Source: Planctomycetota bacterium
GTDB lineage: Bacteria; Planctomycetota; Phycisphaerae; Phycisphaerales; SM1A02
Direction: 5' to 3'
Length of the DNA stretch: 10,271 nucleotides
Assembly (NCBI GenBank): GCA_003671065.1
Contig: QWPU01000089.1
Location: 1 to 10,271, forward strand
Shown here in pieces: positions 1 through 6,330 of this stretch (its first letter is position 1; each line of letters opens with the position of its first letter). The notes beneath the pieces were generated by a model that saw nothing but the letters and a program-made list of their open reading frames with translations, was not told where the DNA came from and ran no database searches. The position numbers were made by a program, and so were the translations under genes.

Positions 1-140
1 GCAATCGGTTGAGCAAAGTGTTTCACCAACGATGAGAAGACTCGCGCAAGCGTTGCGCAATCAAGTTGCGCGTCGCATCCATCACCAGCGCAAAACGAAA
101 CTTCGCAGTTCGGATCAGATCGCGGACGCTCCTCGCTCAT
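1..140 (-). CDS. Partial hypothetical Cys-rich ORF downstream of nuoF
   Basis: This reading frame opens with an ATG whose last two bases are the start of the nuoF stop codon (ATGA overlap, 137-140). It stays open for 46 codons to the window edge. The visible amino end starts MSEERPRSDPNCEVSFCAGD and has four cysteines at residues 12, 17, 22 and 28, spaced x4, x4 and x5. It does not look like the ferredoxin-type amino terminus of NuoG (the usual next gene) or the hydrophobic start of NuoH. I do not recognise it. Position and overlap suggest translation coupled to nuoF. Codon choice looks like that of its neighbours. It may be an accessory ORF of the complex I operon or a short spurious frame; too little is visible to decide. 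Confidence 0.45.
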   Translation of the reverse strand, partial: MSEERPRSDPNCEVSFCAGDGCDAQLDCATLARVFSSLVKHFAQPI

Positions 141-1495
141 ACCCTCGCGACCGCAAGCTGAAGGCCCGACATGCTCACCGCGTACGGCTTCACGCGTGCT
201 TCAAACTCGCTTCGATACTTGTTCACGAGCGTGCGAATCGCCCAGTTGTTGCCGTCGGCCAAACCACAAATCGTCGTGCCTGGCGTCAAGCCCATCGAGC
301 CCGCAATTTCAAGCAACAAATCGAGATCCTTCGTCGTCGCGTCGCCTCGCTCAATGCGCGTGATGAGTTTCAGAATCCAACCCGATCCTTCGCGGCATGG
401 CGTGCATTGACCGCACGATTCATTCTTGAAGAAGCGCGCGATGTTGCGAGCGACCGCGACCATGTCAGTGTCTTCATCAAACACCGTTGGGCATGCCGTG
501 CCAAGACCCATGACATCACCAAGTCGACCAATGTCAAAATCCATGCGGCAGTCATACTGATCGGCGCCCAGCACGCCCATCGACACGCCGCCTGCAATGG
601 CGCCTTTGAAGCGCTTGCCGTGACGCATACCAAGGCAGTGCGTTTCAACAAGCGTTCGCAGCGTGATGCCAAGATCCGCTTCATACACGCCAGGTCGCGT
701 CACATGGCCACTCACACCCATGAGCTTCGGTCCGTAGCTCGGCGCGCCGCCAACGGTGCTCTCGCAACCGAGCGACTTCCACCACGCAACCCCGTGCTCA
801 ATGATCGGACAGACCGCTGCAAGCGTTTCCACATTGTTCACAATGGTCGGTCGACCAAACAAGCCTTTTACCGCAGGAAATGGCGGCTTCAGACGCGGCC
901 AGCCACGGCGACCCTCGATCGCTTCAAGCAGTCCCGTCTCTTCGCCGCAGATGTAGGCGCCAGCACCGCGATGCAGATAGCAGTCCACCGCAAACGGACT
1001 CTTGCCGCGCAGCAGTCCTTGCTTACCGAAGATGCCCTTCGCATACGCCTCTTGAATTGCGCGCTCAACGACCTTCGCTTGATGGTGATACTCACCACGG
1101 ATGAAGAAGTACGCCGTGTCGAGTTGGCAGGCGTGGCATGCAATCGCAATGCCTTCGAGAATAAGATGTGGATCGTAATCACAAAGCAAACGATCTTTGA
1201 AAGTGCCTGGCTCGGCTTCATCGCAATTGACGCAGAGGTAGCGACGACCGCCATCAGGTGGGGGAAGAAATGTCCACTTGAGTCCACACGGAAATCCTGC
1301 GCCACCGCGGCCGCGGAGATTCGCGTCCTTCACCATCGCCATGACTTCCGCGGGCGTCATGCTGAGCGCCTTCTCAAGCGATTGATAGCCGCCTGTCGCG
1401 ATGTACTCATCAACACTGATGGTCTTGCGATTCTTCGGGTCGCCCCACGGAAATGTGGGGATGCGCTTGGTGAGAATTGGTTCGGTCACTGGCAT
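137..1495 (-). CDS. nuoF: NADH-quinone oxidoreductase subunit F (NuoF)
   Basis: NuoF is the 51-kDa-type flavoprotein of complex I. It oxidises NADH through FMN and passes electrons to iron-sulfur cluster N3 in the peripheral arm at the cytoplasmic face. The 452-residue product has the usual family length. Visible signatures are the NADH/FMN glycine-rich loop RGRGGAGF (residues 61-68), NCDEAEPGTFKDR (90-102), GAGAYICGEETGLLEAIEGR (177-196), and FGRPTIVNNVETLA just after. The N3 [4Fe-4S] ligands are C361, C364 and C367 in CGQCTPCREG, with C410 as the fourth. All key residues look intact. The ATG start lies inside the last ten bases of the small upstream ORF, with only a weak GAG/GAAAG Shine-Dalgarno-like stretch, so coupling to that ORF is likely. 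The identification is secure. Confidence 0.98.
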   Translation of the reverse strand: MPVTEPILTKRIPTFPWGDPKNRKTISVDEYIATGGYQSLEKALSMTPAEVMAMVKDANLRGRGGAGFPCGLKWTFLPPPDGGRRYLCVNCDEAEPGTFKDRLLCDYDPHLILEGIAIACHACQLDTAYFFIRGEYHHQAKVVERAIQEAYAKGIFGKQGLLRGKSPFAVDCYLHRGAGAYICGEETGLLEAIEGRRGWPRLKPPFPAVKGLFGRPTIVNNVETLAAVCPIIEHGVAWWKSLGCESTVGGAPSYGPKLMGVSGHVTRPGVYEADLGITLRTLVETHCLGMRHGKRFKGAIAGGVSMGVLGADQYDCRMDFDIGRLGDVMGLGTACPTVFDEDTDMVAVARNIARFFKNESCGQCTPCREGSGWILKLITRIERGDATTKDLDLLLEIAGSMGLTPGTTICGLADGNNWAIRTLVNKYRSEFEARVKPYAVSMSGLQLAVARV

Positions 1496-1749
1496 GGTTT
1501 ACTTTCGCTCGTGTCGGTTTTCGTATCTGCGCGTCGCACTTCATCAATCGTTGTTCGAGTCAGTATGTAGTCGCCGTACTTCGCTTCTTGCACATCGCGC
1601 TGCACTTCGATCGGTTGCTCGCTAGATGACTGCGTGGTTGTTGTCGATGCTTCTGAATCGGGCGCCTTCTCGTAAATCGCATCAAAGATGTGTCCAAAGA
1701 ACGCACCAATGTTGCGCATGAGCGATGGATCGTCATGCGCCGCTGCCAT
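1486..1749 (-). CDS. Small hypothetical protein between nuoE and nuoF
   Basis: This 87-residue ORF lies between nuoE and nuoF. Its ATG shares one base with the nuoE stop (TGATG at 1747-1751), and its last ten bases overlap the nuoF start. Such tight packing argues for a real, co-translated gene. A TTG just upstream could also serve as start and would add one residue. The product has a short hydrophobic segment (NIGAFFGHIFDAIYE, about residues 12-26), a Thr/Ser/Glu-rich low-complexity middle (TTTTQSSSEQ), then a charged tail with GDYILTRTTIDEVRR. It has no signal peptide and only one Cys, the penultimate residue, so it is not an obvious metal or cluster protein. I do not recognise the family. 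Context suggests an accessory or assembly factor for the NADH-dehydrogenase module of complex I; that is inference. Confidence 0.8.
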   Translation of the reverse strand: MAAAHDDPSLMRNIGAFFGHIFDAIYEKAPDSEASTTTTQSSSEQPIEVQRDVQEAKYGDYILTRTTIDEVRRADTKTDTSESKPCQ

Positions 1750-2291
1750 CAATGTCCCCCGCCACCCTTCGCGGCTTCGTCGATGAGCGCGTCGATGTTG
1801 GCGATGGTGAGATTCTCATGCAGCGTCTCGTTGAAAAGCGCCACTGGCGCGGTGTCACACGATCCAAGGCATTCGAGCGCGAGCAGCGTGAACTTTCCAT
1901 CCGCAGTTGTTTCGTGCGGCTTGATGCCTAGTCGCGCGCTGACATGATCTTGCAACTTCTTGTGGCCGCACACTTCGCACGCGATCGATTGGCAAATGCC
2001 AATGACGCACTTGCCCAACGGCTCGGTACTGAACTCTTCGTAGAAGGTGACGGTGTCCATCACATCGGCGGGCTTGATCGACAGGAACGCCGCCACTTCG
2101 ATCATCGCTTGATAAGAGATATGGCGGTATTCGTGCTGTAGATCATGCAGAATCGGCAAGAGCGCCGCGTGCTTGGTCGCGTAGCGTGGCAGCAGTTCGC
2201 TCGTCCAGCGACTCATCATCGCTGCGGTGCAATAAGGCTCCGCGCGGCGCGCGATCTTCGTAGTGGCAGATGGTTTCGTAGTCCAACTCAT
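1749..2291 (-). CDS. nuoE: NADH-quinone oxidoreductase subunit E (NuoE)
   Basis: NuoE is the 24-kDa-type thioredoxin-fold subunit of complex I. It holds [2Fe-2S] cluster N1a beside NuoF. From the chosen ATG the product is 180 residues. The four cluster ligands are visible: C100-x4-C105 in ICQSIAC and C141-x3-C145 in ECLGSC. The helical amino-terminal part with LPILHDLQHEYRHIS (residues 45-59) and VTFYEEF (81-87) is typical of the family. I chose the ATG at 2291 because AGGAA lies 4 bases upstream and the start MSWTTKPSATTKIARRAEPY resembles planctomycete NuoE as I recall it. An in-frame GTG at 2318 would add nine residues but has less support. nuoE starts 57 bases after the nuoD stop and runs directly into the small ORF at 1749. 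Confidence 0.96.
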   Translation of the reverse strand: MSWTTKPSATTKIARRAEPYCTAAMMSRWTSELLPRYATKHAALLPILHDLQHEYRHISYQAMIEVAAFLSIKPADVMDTVTFYEEFSTEPLGKCVIGICQSIACEVCGHKKLQDHVSARLGIKPHETTADGKFTLLALECLGSCDTAPVALFNETLHENLTIANIDALIDEAAKGGGGH

Positions 2292-2294
2292 AAA

Positions 2295-2301
2295 GTTCCT
2301 G
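2295..2301 (-). promoter_or_regulatory. Ribosome binding site deciding the nuoE start
   Basis: On the minus strand this reads CAGGAAC, with AGGAA ending four bases before the ATG at 2291. It is one of only two clear Shine-Dalgarno sequences in the window, the other being before ilvE. It favours the ATG at 2291 over the in-frame GTG at 2318. Confidence 0.7.
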
Positions 2302-2348
2302 ACGAGGTAGCGACACACACTTCGACCTGCACGCGCTCACGCATGCAC

Positions 2349-3638
2349 TCAGCGATCAAGTTCAGCAGCAATGACATTCAAACTTCCCAACACCGCGACC
2401 ATGTCGGCGAGTTGGTGACCTTCGATCAATTTCGGGAAGATCGCGTAATTCATGAAGCACGGCGGGCGTGTGCGCGCGCGGAATGGATACTTGGTGCCAT
2501 CGGCAATGATGTAGAAACCGAGCTCGCCATTGGGGCTTTCGATCGCGCCGTAGCCTTCACCAACAGGCGTGTCGAAGCCGCGATTGTTCATGTAGAGCTC
2601 GAAGAGTTGAATGACGCCTTCAATGGTGCCATACACCTCTTTCTTCCCGGGCACCGCCAACTTTCCATCGGCGACTGCATTGATCGAGCCGCCTGGCAAG
2701 TTGTCGATGAGTTGATCGATGATGCGCGCCGATTGCCTGATCTCTTCAAGACGCACGAGGTAACGCGAAAGGCTGCAGCCTTCGCTCGCCACCGCAATCG
2801 AGAACTTCACTTTCTCCGCACCTTGACCATCCCAATTGTCCGCGAAGCACAGATACGGATCATCCTTGCGCACATCGCGGCGCACACCCGCAGCGCGCGC
2901 GTTTGGTCCCGTCAAACTCCAAGCGATCGCGTCATCTCTACTGACCGCGCCAACACCTTGGAGTCGATCAACAAAGATCCGATTGCGATTGCACAGCGCT
3001 TCAACATCTTTGATCGCCTTGGGCAATCGAACATCGATGAAGCTGCGAATCATGCGCTTGAACACCTCGTCGTCGTGCAAATCGCGCCATGCGCCGCCGA
3101 CGCGCGTCCAATCGGGATGAAAGCGCTGGCCCGACACATACTCAATGATGTCGTAAATGAATTCGCGCTCGTTGAAGCCGTAGAGGAATCCCGTGAACGC
3201 ACCGAGATCAAGCGCCGCAGCACCAACGCACAACAGGTGATTCTGGATGCGCCCGAGTTCGCACATGATCGTGCGCAGCACCTTCGCGCGGGGCGTGAGT
3301 TCGATGCCGAAGAGCTTCTCAACCGCATGATGCCACGCGATGTCGTTCACGATCGGGCTCACATAGTCCATGCGGCTGACGGTGCAGACATACTGGTTGT
3401 AATCGTGATGCTCGCCGAGCTTCTCAAAGCCTGAGTGGAGATAGCCAATGTGCGGCGTGCAGCGAGCAATTCGCTCACCGTCAAGTTCCAACACAAGGCG
3501 AAGTGTTGTGTGCGTAGCGGGATGCTGAGGTCCAAAGTTCAGGACCCAGCGATCGGGAGCCTGAAAGTGATCCTTCAGGTAATCGGTGTTCTCGACATCG
3601 AGACCAAAGCCCTCTGCAGGCGTGATCGTGTACGGCAT
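2349..3638 (-). CDS. nuoD: NADH-quinone oxidoreductase subunit D (NuoD)
   Basis: NuoD is the 49-kDa-type subunit of complex I and forms much of the quinone-binding cavity at the base of the peripheral arm. The 429-residue product is a stand-alone NuoD, not a NuoCD fusion. Signatures include NFGPQHPATHTTLR (residues 34-47), PHIGYLHSGFEK (62-73) and ELGRIQNHLL. The carboxy terminus is typical, with RPPCFMNYAIFPKLIEGH and a final GSLNVIAAELDR. H43 and Y92 are 49 residues apart and align with the quinone-headgroup residues His38 and Tyr87 of Thermus Nqo4. The GYLHSGFEK form is closer to Thermus than to the enterobacterial GYLHRGTEK. The start has no Shine-Dalgarno sequence, but TATACT/TACTCT lies 7-9 bases upstream. 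It is the first nuo gene here: nuoA, nuoB and nuoC do not precede it. Confidence 0.98.
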   Translation of the reverse strand: MPYTITPAEGFGLDVENTDYLKDHFQAPDRWVLNFGPQHPATHTTLRLVLELDGERIARCTPHIGYLHSGFEKLGEHHDYNQYVCTVSRMDYVSPIVNDIAWHHAVEKLFGIELTPRAKVLRTIMCELGRIQNHLLCVGAAALDLGAFTGFLYGFNEREFIYDIIEYVSGQRFHPDWTRVGGAWRDLHDDEVFKRMIRSFIDVRLPKAIKDVEALCNRNRIFVDRLQGVGAVSRDDAIAWSLTGPNARAAGVRRDVRKDDPYLCFADNWDGQGAEKVKFSIAVASEGCSLSRYLVRLEEIRQSARIIDQLIDNLPGGSINAVADGKLAVPGKKEVYGTIEGVIQLFELYMNNRGFDTPVGEGYGAIESPNGELGFYIIADGTKYPFRARTRPPCFMNYAIFPKLIEGHQLADMVAVLGSLNVIAAELDR

Positions 3639-3645
3639 AGGGCGG

Positions 3646-3653
3646 AGAGTATA
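3646..3653 (-). promoter_or_regulatory. Candidate -10 box for nuoD (near-leaderless)
   Basis: The minus strand reads TATACTCT here, containing TATACT (9 bases before the nuoD ATG) and TACTCT (7 bases before it). The stretch between box and ATG has no Shine-Dalgarno sequence. If this is a -10 element, transcription would begin at or within a few bases of the start codon. I see no convincing -35 box 16-18 bases upstream. Confidence 0.4.
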
Positions 3654-3681
3654 GGGAGGCGAGCGAGGAAAGGAGCGTGTC

Positions 3682-4335
3682 TCACAGCGCGTTTGGGCGA
3701 AGATACGGGTTCGATTTTCGCTCGATCCCGATGGTGGATTGCTCGCCGTGACCTGGATAGATTGTGGTCGCGTCGGGCAGTGTCATGAGTACTTCCATGA
3801 GCGAATGCTTCATGTCCTCCAGGTCGCTGGTCGGGAAATCGATGCGGCCGATCGAGCCTTGAAACAGCGTGTCGCCGACCAGCGCGACCGACGCTTTCTC
3901 GCACCACAGCGTGATGCCGCCGGGCGAATGACCTGGCGTGTGGAGGATCTTGAAGTAGTAACTTCCGAGTTCAAGCATCTGCCCCTCATTGATGTAGGCA
4001 TCGACGGGCGGCGCTTGAATTCCTGGCGGAATGAAGGCCGAAAGGTTGAGGTTGGGATCCTCATTGAACCCCGCTTCCGCGCGGTGGCAGAGCACATTGA
4101 CGGGACCAAGGCGCAGTTTCATCTTCGAAAGGCCCGCGATGTGATCGCAATGGCAATGCGTGAGAATGCAGAGTGACGGCTTCAGCCCCTGCTGCTCAAT
4201 GAAGTCGAGCATCGGTTCGGGCGAGTACGAACAATCGATAATCCAACACGACTTCGATCGATCGGCGTCGTCGCGCACGACATAGCAGTTCGTCGCAAAA
4301 TCACCGAGTTCAAAGCGTTCAATCAGGAGAGACAT
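3682..4335 (-). CDS. Metallo-beta-lactamase-fold hydrolase, glyoxalase-II/YcbL-like
   Basis: The 217-residue product is a single metallo-beta-lactamase-fold domain of the hydroxyacylglutathione-hydrolase/YcbL type. Such proteins are cytoplasmic and usually bind two metals. Metal ligands are complete: H60, H62, D64 and H65 in THCHCDH; H136 in HTPGHSPGG; D155 in GDTLFQGSIGR; H196 in YPGHGEQS. The ending TIGIERKSNPYLRPN is typical of the group. Without the carboxy-terminal substrate domain of classical glyoxalase II, the substrate (a glutathione or other thiol ester, or a persulfide) cannot be assigned. The cysteines inside the HxHxDH motif are less usual. The ATG at 4335 was chosen because the next upstream starts would run into the divergent gene's promoter and add non-family sequence. 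No Shine-Dalgarno is present. nuoD starts 43 bases downstream on the same strand. Confidence 0.92.
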   Translation of the reverse strand: MSLLIERFELGDFATNCYVVRDDADRSKSCWIIDCSYSPEPMLDFIEQQGLKPSLCILTHCHCDHIAGLSKMKLRLGPVNVLCHRAEAGFNEDPNLNLSAFIPPGIQAPPVDAYINEGQMLELGSYYFKILHTPGHSPGGITLWCEKASVALVGDTLFQGSIGRIDFPTSDLEDMKHSLMEVLMTLPDATTIYPGHGEQSTIGIERKSNPYLRPNAL

Positions 4336-4341
4336 CGCGGC

Positions 4342-4347
4342 AGCGTA
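4342..4347 (-). promoter_or_regulatory. Candidate -10 box for the metallohydrolase (leaderless)
   Basis: The minus strand reads TACGCT, six bases before the ATG at 4335, with no Shine-Dalgarno between. This matches the TACNCT pattern before nuoD and the lipoprotein gene. The spacing would put the transcription start at or very near the A of ATG. No clear -35 box is seen. Confidence 0.35.
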
Positions 4348-4368
4348 GCGAACTTGCTGAGCGAACTT
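4347..4368. repeat. 9-bp direct repeat in the divergent promoter region
   Basis: AGCGAACTT occurs at 4347-4355 and again at 4360-4368, a 13-base period. It lies immediately upstream of the candidate -10 box of the metallohydrolase gene, where a regulator could bind. It could equally be chance in this short intergenic stretch. Confidence 0.4.
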
Positions 4369-4417
4369 CGCGCGCCTCGAAGACGCACGGATCTCCCACG
4401 AACGATTGCGAAGCGAG

Positions 4418-4423
4418 TACTCT
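4418..4423 (+). promoter_or_regulatory. Candidate -10 box for the lipoprotein operon (leaderless)
   Basis: TACTCT lies six bases before the ATG at 4430, and no Shine-Dalgarno sequence is present between them. Spacing and sequence match those before the divergent metallohydrolase gene. It would give a leaderless or nearly leaderless message. No clear -35 box was found. Confidence 0.35.
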
Positions 4424-4429
4424 TCCACG

Positions 4430-5323
4430 ATGAAAGTTCGATTCTCGGTCTTTGCAGCGCTTGCCCTTGTGGGTCTTGGTGGATGCGACACGATCTCGTC
4501 GGACTTCTCAAACTTCAGCGAGAGTTTTTCACCTCCTTCGCCGCAAGAAGCGGCGCAGTGGGCGGCTGATCCCAATGATCGCGAGAACGCGCGGCGCGGC
4601 ACCATCCTGCTGGCCAATGCTCCATGGGGCGGCGCGGCACCGTACTTGCAGATGTATCGTTTGTATGCAGAAGACGCGCTCGATCCACTCGTGCGCGCGG
4701 CGTCGTTGCAGGCGCTGGGTCGCCATGGTGACGCGACGGATGCGGTGTTAGTGGCGAAGAGTTTGGCGAGCCCGTTTCGACAAGCGCGGCTTGCGAGTGC
4801 GAAAGCGCTGCAGCGACTTCATGATCCCATTGTCGCTGACACTATTTGGTCGCGTCTTATTGATGTGAACGAAGATTCTGATGTGCGCACGGAACTCGCG
4901 ATTGCGCTCGGGCAATATCCAACGCCTGCGGTGTTTCAAGCGTTGGTGTCGGCGCTTTCACAGCGTGATCTTGCGGTGAATGTGGCTGCGGTTGATTCGC
5001 TGCGCACGATGACGGGGATGAACTTCGCGATCGATGAAGACGCGTGGCTCGTGTTCTACGCATCGACTTCGACTCCGTTTGCCAATGCGCGCATTCCGCT
5101 CTATCCGACCTTCGTGCGTCAGATTGATGTCTGGGATCGCATGCTGTTTTGGTCGCCCGTGGTGTTTGAGAATCCCGATGTGCCTGTGGGTGTGAAGACA
5201 TTTGGTTCCCGACGCACGAACTCCGCGACGAGCGCGAGTGATGCGGCGACCCAACCCGCCGCGCTGCCCACTAGCGACGCCGCAACAGGTACCCGCGACG
5301 CCGCAACAGGCACTTCGAAATGA
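4430..5323 (+). CDS. HEAT-repeat lipoprotein, function unknown
   Basis: The 297-residue product begins with a type II signal peptide: basic start MKVRF, hydrophobic core FAALALVGL, and lipobox LGGC with the lipidated cysteine at residue 19. It is therefore expected to be anchored to a membrane on the periplasmic side. Residues about 75-200 are a run of alpha-helical pairs of HEAT/armadillo type, for example DPLVRAASLQALGRHGD, SPFRQARLASAKALQRLHDP and DVRTELAIALGQYPTPAV, which usually serve as protein-binding scaffolds. A Trp/Phe-rich segment follows (about 205-245), then a low-complexity Ala/Thr/Ser tail with two heptad copies. The ATG at 4430 is required for a proper signal peptide; the in-frame TTG at 4406 is less likely. 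Its stop overlaps the next gene's ATG. Its partner is unknown. Confidence 0.9.
   Translation: MKVRFSVFAALALVGLGGCDTISSDFSNFSESFSPPSPQEAAQWAADPNDRENARRGTILLANAPWGGAAPYLQMYRLYAEDALDPLVRAASLQALGRHGDATDAVLVAKSLASPFRQARLASAKALQRLHDPIVADTIWSRLIDVNEDSDVRTELAIALGQYPTPAVFQALVSALSQRDLAVNVAAVDSLRTMTGMNFAIDEDAWLVFYASTSTPFANARIPLYPTFVRQIDVWDRMLFWSPVVFENPDVPVGVKTFGSRRTNSATSASDAATQPAALPTSDAATGTRDAATGTSK
5274..5310 (+). repeat. 21-bp tandem repeat in the lipoprotein tail
   Basis: GCGACGCCGCAACAGG is repeated perfectly at 5274-5289 and 5295-5310, a 21-base period that encodes two seven-residue units (T-S/R-D-A-A-T-G). A degenerate SDAATQP copy lies before it. Because the period is a multiple of three, copy-number change would lengthen or shorten the tail in frame. 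Confidence 0.8.
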
Positions 5324-6330
5324 ACACCAGTGGACTCGCCTCGATGCGTTCAATCGCTGTGCGCGATGGACGCGTGGAGATGATGTCGGCAACGGCATTG
5401 CCTTCGACTCATCGGCCCGCAGATGGAATGATTGTGATTCGTCCGACATGCGCGTTGCTGACGCCGCTTGAACGCGAAGTCGCGCGAGGATTGCGTTCGA
5501 AGCCCAATCAAGCGCGCGTGCTTGGTCACGCATTCACTGCGGTTGTTGAGGATGCGATGCAATCGAGCTTCACGCGCGGAAGCCGCGTGGTCATCAACCC
5601 TGTGCTCAGTTGCGGCTCGTGCGAACGCTGTCGAAGCGGACTGAGCATGCACTGCGCCACGCGCACCATCGTCGGCATCGATGCTGTGATCGGCGGCTTG
5701 AGCGATCTCATCGAGATTCCCGCAGCAAACTGCCTGTTGATCCCGAAAGATCTCGATGATGACCGCGCTGTGTTTGCGGCGCCGCTCGCACGCGCAATCG
5801 AAGCGGTTCGTCGTGGCGGCGTTGACAAGCGCACGTACGCGAGCGTGCTCGGCGACGATCTCTGCGCGATTCTCACCACGCTTATTGCCGTCGAAGAGAA
5901 TCCACTCGCGCGACTTGTCGCAATGCATGAGTCGACGATTCGCGCGGCCGAACAGTTTGGCATTCGTCATCGCGCGCTGCATGAGATTGGCCGGCGCGGT
6001 GATCAAGAGTTGGTGATCGATACCACTGGCTCTGCTGAAACCGTCGCGGCTGCGGCACGCATGGTTCGACCTCGTGGACATGTCGTGCTCGCGGGCATTT
6101 CTGCAAGCGCGCCCGTTGCGTTTGATCTCTCACATATTGCGCTTGATGAAATCGAAGTGCATGGATCAGGCTTTGGTCCGCTCAATGGCGCGCTCGAACG
6201 CCTCGCGCGTCGAACGATTGATCCGAGTGCTCTCATTTCTCGGCGCGTAAGTTTTGCGGATGCTCCGAAAGCACTGCCTATGCTGAATGATCCAAGCATG
6301 TTTTCTGTGTTGGTTCAGGTCAGTAGATGA
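5320..6330 (+). CDS. Degenerate zinc-type medium-chain dehydrogenase-like protein
   Basis: The 336-residue product has the layout of the zinc-dependent alcohol/sorbitol dehydrogenase (MDR) family. The structural-zinc lobe is intact: C98, C101, C104 and C112 in CGSCERCRSGLSMHC. The region TGSAETVAAAARMVRPRGHV (residues 236-255) matches the second half of the Rossmann domain. The catalytic parts look lost. The catalytic Cys position (CGICGTD in relatives) reads CALLTPL, so Leu47 replaces it. GHE is GHA, keeping H70 but losing the Glu. The usual GxGxxG nucleotide loop reads LGDDLCAIL (G178-D179-D180). It may therefore bind a ligand or partner rather than act as a normal NAD(P)-linked dehydrogenase; that is inference. 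The ATG at 5320 overlaps the lipoprotein stop (ATGA). The ATG at 5344 fits the family start slightly better and remains possible. Confidence 0.85.
   Translation: MNTSGLASMRSIAVRDGRVEMMSATALPSTHRPADGMIVIRPTCALLTPLEREVARGLRSKPNQARVLGHAFTAVVEDAMQSSFTRGSRVVINPVLSCGSCERCRSGLSMHCATRTIVGIDAVIGGLSDLIEIPAANCLLIPKDLDDDRAVFAAPLARAIEAVRRGGVDKRTYASVLGDDLCAILTTLIAVEENPLARLVAMHESTIRAAEQFGIRHRALHEIGRRGDQELVIDTTGSAETVAAAARMVRPRGHVVLAGISASAPVAFDLSHIALDEIEVHGSGFGPLNGALERLARRTIDPSALISRRVSFADAPKALPMLNDPSMFSVLVQVSR

Noticed and set aside
32..1570. Plus-strand open frame of 512 codons opposite nuoF
   Set aside because: It is the antisense shadow of a clear nuoF with all motifs; its translation is Arg/His/Ala-rich and matches no family.
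2292..2318. GTG start giving a nine-residue longer NuoE
   Set aside because: The ATG at 2291 has AGGAA at good spacing and the expected amino terminus.
2143..2340. Minus-strand 65-codon ORF overlapping the nuoE start
   Set aside because: It overlaps the nuoE amino-terminal coding region in another frame, and the nuoE frame has the ribosome binding site and the family sequence.
2145..3434. Plus-strand open frame of 429 codons opposite nuoD
   Set aside because: Antisense to an unambiguous nuoD; the open frame follows from codon choice in the real gene.
4336..4617. Longer amino terminus for the metallohydrolase
   Set aside because: It would run through the divergent promoter region into the lipoprotein gene and adds sequence unlike the family.
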